A stretch of DNA of 64,000 nucleotides from Sthenelais limicola (lineage: Eukaryota > Annelida > Polychaeta > Phyllodocida > Sigalionidae): contig OW804096.1 in NCBI GenBank assembly GCA_942159475.1, forward strand, positions 42,965,744-43,029,743, read 5' to 3'. Made by a program: the position numbers and the translations under genes. Positions 59,823-64,000 of the stretch are shown piece after piece. The notes under the pieces are model-generated. The model saw only the letters and a program-made list of their open reading frames with translations, was not told the origin of the DNA and searched no databases. How positions within the stretch are numbered: position 1 is the stretch's first letter; every line of letters starts with the position of its first letter.

Positions 59823-61658
59823 CTAAGCCTTGACAAGGCGGTTGTGACGTGCTTGATGCCGATTTCTGTCCCCGACCTGTGAGAAAGCCATGCCACAGAT
59901 GGAGCACGAATAGGGTTTCTCTCCTGTGTGTGATCTGAAGTGTTTCTTGAGGTCAGAGGACTGGATGAAAGCTGCCTCGCAGAGCTCACACTTGTATGGT
60001 TTCTTGCCAGCGTGGGCTCGCAGATGCCTCTTGAGACTAGAATCTAGGAGGAAGGTCTTGCCACACAGGGCGCACTCGCGCGTTTTCGTGAAGCGTTGTG
60101 ATGCAGGTTGTGTGCCGGCAGCGACGGCTTGTTGTTGCTGGGCCACTTGAGGCTGGGCAACAGCGACTGTGGCTGACGGCTGCGAGACGACAACAACTTG
60201 CTGTACTTGTTGCTGCTGTACTTGTTGCTGCTGTTGCTGAACCTGCTGCTGCTGCTGTTGTTGTGGTTGCTGGGGTTGTTGCACCTGCTGTACCTGCTGC
60301 ACTTGCTGCACTTGTTGCACTTGTTGCTGAACCTGTTGCACCTCGGTGGCCTGCTGTTGTTGGACTTGTTGGACTTGTTGTACCTGGAGTTGTTGTTGGG
60401 GCAGTCTGACCTGGGTGGCCACCTGGGTGCCTACTTGTGCAGCGTCCGGGGGTCGGTGTCCGAGCACGGTCCACTTGTATTTAGGCAGGGTAAACTGTTG
60501 GCCGACGTCTGTAGTGATGGTGGTCGTCTGAACGGTGGGCTGTGCAAGGGTCGTCTCCTGCAGATGGAATATTAACATAATATCAATCACCCTTTCTACG
60601 TTTGATTAAAGAAAAATCCATATCAAATACCATCAGATATTAACATGATTTATAAAAATGTGAATGCATATAAATATAATGATAAGCTTATCAGAAAATC
60701 GATTTGGTTCTTGATTGAATGCGTAATGAAAGGAAACAGGCTGGAAGAACTAAAAGCCTAATAGTGCTATGATAAGGAGAGGGGGGAGCATGCATGGACA
60801 TCTTTTAGGTGTTAGTTTGTTAAGAAGCAAATGACTCACAGGTGCACTAAAACTGACCGTGTCTGCTTCTGTCTGTACAACCACTCCAGGAGGGAGTGGC
60901 CATACTTGGCAGCTGGTCTGGATAGTTTCGGCGGTCTGAAGTTGTCCTGCGCTGGCCTGGAAAGCCGCCTGCGCCGCTTGAACCGTGATCGTCTCTCCGC
61001 ATGCCACTGTTGTAATGTGAGGCCATCCATCCGTAGTCGTAGTGCAGCAGCTGGTCGTGGGCTGTTCCGGGTCTTGCTGGTCGACGGTGTGTTGTTCGAA
61101 CTGTTGTTGCTGGGCCTGGGTCGCTTGTACAAAGGTCGCGTGCTGGGTCGTCGTCGTCGTCGTGTCAAACATGGTCGTAACGGTGGGGTCATTGGCAGCA
61201 GTCAGTTGTTCGTGGGCGGCTTCGATCTGCTTGGTGCGGATGGCCCTCCGCTGCACCAGATCAGCTACCTGCGCCACGGTCTCCAGCTTGACATTGTGCG
61301 CGCCAAGTTCTGCACACTCTACAGGTGAAACCCCAATGGGATCTTGTTTGATAGTTTCCACAACTTTGGTAGCCTCGACCTGTAGAGCCTGCCTTCGCGC
61401 CGCTGCCTGTCCCGAGGCTTTGCGACGTTTCTTCTTGCCCGGTGCCCCGTCTACAAGTTCGATAGTCTGGTCGTGCCCGATGTGCACGTCCTTGGCGATG
61501 TTCTCGCTGATGTGGACGAAGAAGACGTCCTTCTTGTCCACCTTGATGCCCAGGAGCCCCTCGATGCTGATTTCGTTCTCATAAGCCAGGCTGTTCTTGC
61601 AGAGCAGTGACACAGTGTCAATCAGCATCTTCTTCACGCGATCTTGGCTTACTTTCAT
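59823..61658 (-). CDS. Glutamine-rich protein with three C2H2 zinc fingers
   Basis: A probable nuclear DNA-binding protein of 517 aa from two coding exons, 61658-60840 (273 codons) and 60557-59823 (244 codons plus stop), joined in phase 0 (CCT|GTGAGT; CTGCAG acceptor). A splice acceptor at 61684 puts the ATG 25 nt into its exon, so upstream non-coding exon(s) exist. The N-terminus (1-60, MKVSQDRVKKMLIDTV ... EGLLGIKVDKKDVFFVHISE) looks like a folded domain I do not recognise. GKKKRRK at 74-80 is a likely nuclear signal. Residues 150-270 are Thr/Gln/Ala-rich. Residues 325-416 are Gln-rich with VQQ repeats. Fingers at about 435-455, 463-483 and 491-511 have C-x2-C-x12-H-x3-H spacing, the last two joined by TGEKPYS. 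The protein ends just after finger 3. I know no orthologue for certain. Confidence 0.9.
60131..60404 (-). repeat. CAG/CAA coding repeat (Gln-rich tract with VQQ periodicity)
   Basis: The coding strand repeats GTGCAGCAA/CAG-type triplets. They encode VQQ three-residue units that merge into longer Gln runs. CAG and CAA are mixed, which slows slippage, but length variation between individuals is likely. Long open frames on the opposite strand here (Leu-rich) are shadows of this repeat. Confidence 0.88.
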
Positions 61659-61683
61659 CTTGAAAGCGTTTGTTCAATCTGAT

Positions 61684-64000
61684 CTGCAAATGGGATTAAA
61701 TAGAAAAAAAATATATTGTAATACTTTAAAATTTTTTCATATTTTGTTTTTACCAGGCAGGACTAGATCACCGCAATGGTGGTCTTTCTCTAGTACCTCT
61801 AAGTCTTGTTATCAATAACCACTTGTTATTAATATGGAAATATGTTATGCTTATAAATGTATTTGGCAAAATGTCGCATAAAACATCAGGCTGGATAATG
61901 ATGAAATAGTAGCAGCCAGTTACAGGTAACTGAAATCTGAACATCTACCTTCCAGCACGGAGATACATTGCATAGCTCTGCCTCAGAGACCATATCAATC
62001 AAAGCAAAAGAGCTATAATAAGTAGGTAGGTATGGAAGAATGTCCAATCCGGAGAGATTTCGCGCTACATCTATGGTATTTACTAATTTCATCGAACATA
62101 GTCCCCCAAACCCCAAATTATTATTTTCATCGATTAAAGATTAGGCAGTCTCCTAATAGAGGGCAGCTCTGAGCTCAAGTTTGTATAAATTCATTAGTTT
62201 TGGTAGATCTATGGCAGCAATAGTTGATGGCATTTAAAGTACCGTACCACTGTTAACGTGCGATTGCAGATTCACAATACTAACATGACAATTAAAAAAA
62301 CACAATACAAACCCATACAAATTGTAAATCAATAACTTGGCAACAGGTTGCACTGTGCAATAACAAATGTGAAGTAAGACTCGAGATTTTAGATTTACAG
62401 CGGGGAGATATTCATTATCTCTCATGTTTACTATACATTATTGTTTGGTTGATTGATTCTTTTATTTCTCGAAAGACACATGTCGATTTGCAACAACAAC
62501 TGATTACCAGATATTGATAAAACGTAGTATATTGCAATATACCAAAAAAATAGACCTATTGCCTATGATTCCATGAACACTTTATTTCGCTTTTTCCCTC
62601 TAAATATATCGTTATAACAATCGCTATATCATTTCAATAGAAACCTCAATTCGGCTTCTAGGCGCATTAAGAAAAAATATTCGTCCCAAGACCATCTTCT
62701 CCACATGTGCGGAGAAGGGCACAACTATTCAGGCTCCTCTTCAAAACAGAGAAATACCCAGAAGTAAAATATTGGAGGCAATGATGTTGTTCAAGCATGT
62801 ATACGTGAGGCCAAGTTGGGTTGACAGATCTGAGATGTGAAATCACATGCAGGTCAAAACGATCTTTGGTATTTAATCCCTTGGTTATCTTCGCTCGTGT
62901 AAATTACACCACTCTTCAGGACATCTAAATATTTTAGATTCTGTTAGTTAGGGAGAAAGATCAGTTCACATCGTTTGGTACATGGGTATAAAGTTACGCT
63001 TAATTTCCAAAAGACTGAACTGGAATAGTTATCCGGCAACCTAGAACAAGCGAGTCAATAGGCTTACCGAAATCTCAAGTACACCTCTCACACCCTCGGT
63101 CGATAAGGAATGGGACGATGCTCCGCAGACCCCAGCCAACAAATACACTAGAGTGACAAGTTGAATAATGAACGCCCCGGATGATACCATGCTCGAAATC
63201 ACACGTTTCGAGTGTGCTTTTGATTTCCCTAAGCTGCGTTGACAGGCGAAAAGGTGTTTGCAAATCTAATCTAGTATTGATACTGAAGAAAATACTATTG
63301 GAGGGGTGGGGGGGGGGGTAATTTCTACTTCTTTTTTTATATACTAAACCTGGAGATTTTAATCATTCATGTAGAACCCGCATGTATTCAATCCAATCAA
63401 CAAGAATAAAATGCCCATTTTATCCTCGTTGCTCCCATCCAGCAATATTATATATGAATCAAACTTTGTACACCTTATTCTTAAAGAACAAGTTGGCAGC
63501 TATTACTTTAGCAGTCTTATCTGGGTCTTATGATCCTATCAGGACAGATCTACTCCATCAGCTATGGTCTATCACTCTAGCTACTTAACTAGGAGGGTGT
63601 TATATTATAGGGAGTGATGGAATAAGAAGGTCCTTTCACAGCAATGACTCTTATAAGAGTGTTTATTGTAACTGCGTTGGTGGGTGACGCGGAGGTCACC
63701 CACGTGACTGGGCACGCAGGCCTGTCACTCTGTAAGAGGGGGGTTACTACCCAATATGTACATACATGTGAATAATACAAGGATAATACATAATAAAAGC
63801 ATAAAATAAAGTAGTAGGTAACCTATATATAGCAAGGGCAGTTGTCGGAGCTACTAATATCATTCTAGCAACAAGTCTATCAGCTGTGGTGTATCTGACA
63901 GTCTATCCCCTGTCCTTTACTGTGGTATGTATGGCTTGACTGGTGTTGCATGGACTGTCTCGCCCATTGCCCTGTCCTAATGGGATACTAATATCAGCTG
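61684..64000. other. Upstream intron/promoter space of the zinc-finger gene
   Basis: On the minus strand this begins with the intron acceptor TTTGCAG before the first coding exon. No further exon can be recognised because upstream exons would be non-coding. GTGGGTGAC and GTCACCCAC form a 9 bp hairpin at 63680-63703 that overlaps a CACGTG E-box at 63701-63706. A G-run lies at about 63308-63319. Nothing else is supportable. Confidence 0.5.

Noticed and set aside
60198..60575. Leucine-rich and valine/alanine-rich frames opposite the zinc-finger gene
   Set aside because: Antisense shadows of the CAG/CAA repeat.

Overview
The window looks like nuclear DNA from a marine invertebrate animal. Genes are split into many short exons with GT/AG introns, the background is AT-rich, and non-LTR and terminal-inverted-repeat elements are abundant. 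The protein sequences are clearly bilaterian. I cannot fix the phylum; an invertebrate deuterostome (echinoderm, hemichordate or amphioxus type) is a low-confidence guess.

Layout. Bases 1-9.3 kb hold no gene I recognise, one 1.3 kb inverted-repeat element and a hairpin. From 35.1 kb down to 9.35 kb on the minus strand lies a complete M1 zinc aminopeptidase (aminopeptidase N type). I rebuilt it from 19 in-frame exons (967 aa) plus one extra alternative exon. Its ninth-kilobase-scale intron 14 (12.1-21.4 kb) contains a ~135 bp minisatellite split by an apparently intact 6.0 kb CR1/jockey-type LINE (ORF1 577 aa, ORF2 963 aa), by a foldback element and by a small hairpin insertion. From 35.1 to 42.4 kb is the intergenic space between two divergent genes, with a 1.7 kb inverted-repeat element. 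From 42.4 to 53.9 kb on the plus strand is the complete 21-exon gene for the nonsense-mediated-decay helicase UPF1 (1118-1119 aa). A 3'-UTR/intergenic zone follows. From 61.7 to 59.8 kb on the minus strand is a two-coding-exon gene for a glutamine-rich protein with three C2H2 zinc fingers (517 aa), convergent with UPF1. The remainder up to 64 kb is probably its upstream intron or promoter space.

Two observations stand out. First, the aminopeptidase carries two tandem versions of the exon that supplies the third zinc ligand ([12 protein letters not shown]). Each is exactly 114 nt, phase 0 on both sides, with good splice sites. They look like mutually exclusive exons that would give two enzymes with different active-site walls. 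Second, the LINE ORF1 protein carries, after an L1-ORF1p-like coiled coil and RRM-like region, a domain that reads as NADAR/YbiA, a family that acts on ADP-ribose adducts. Such a domain is unexpected in a retrotransposon RNA-binding protein.

All exon boundaries were placed by eye from reading-frame continuity, GT/AG sites and remembered family sequence patterns. No alignment or database search was run.
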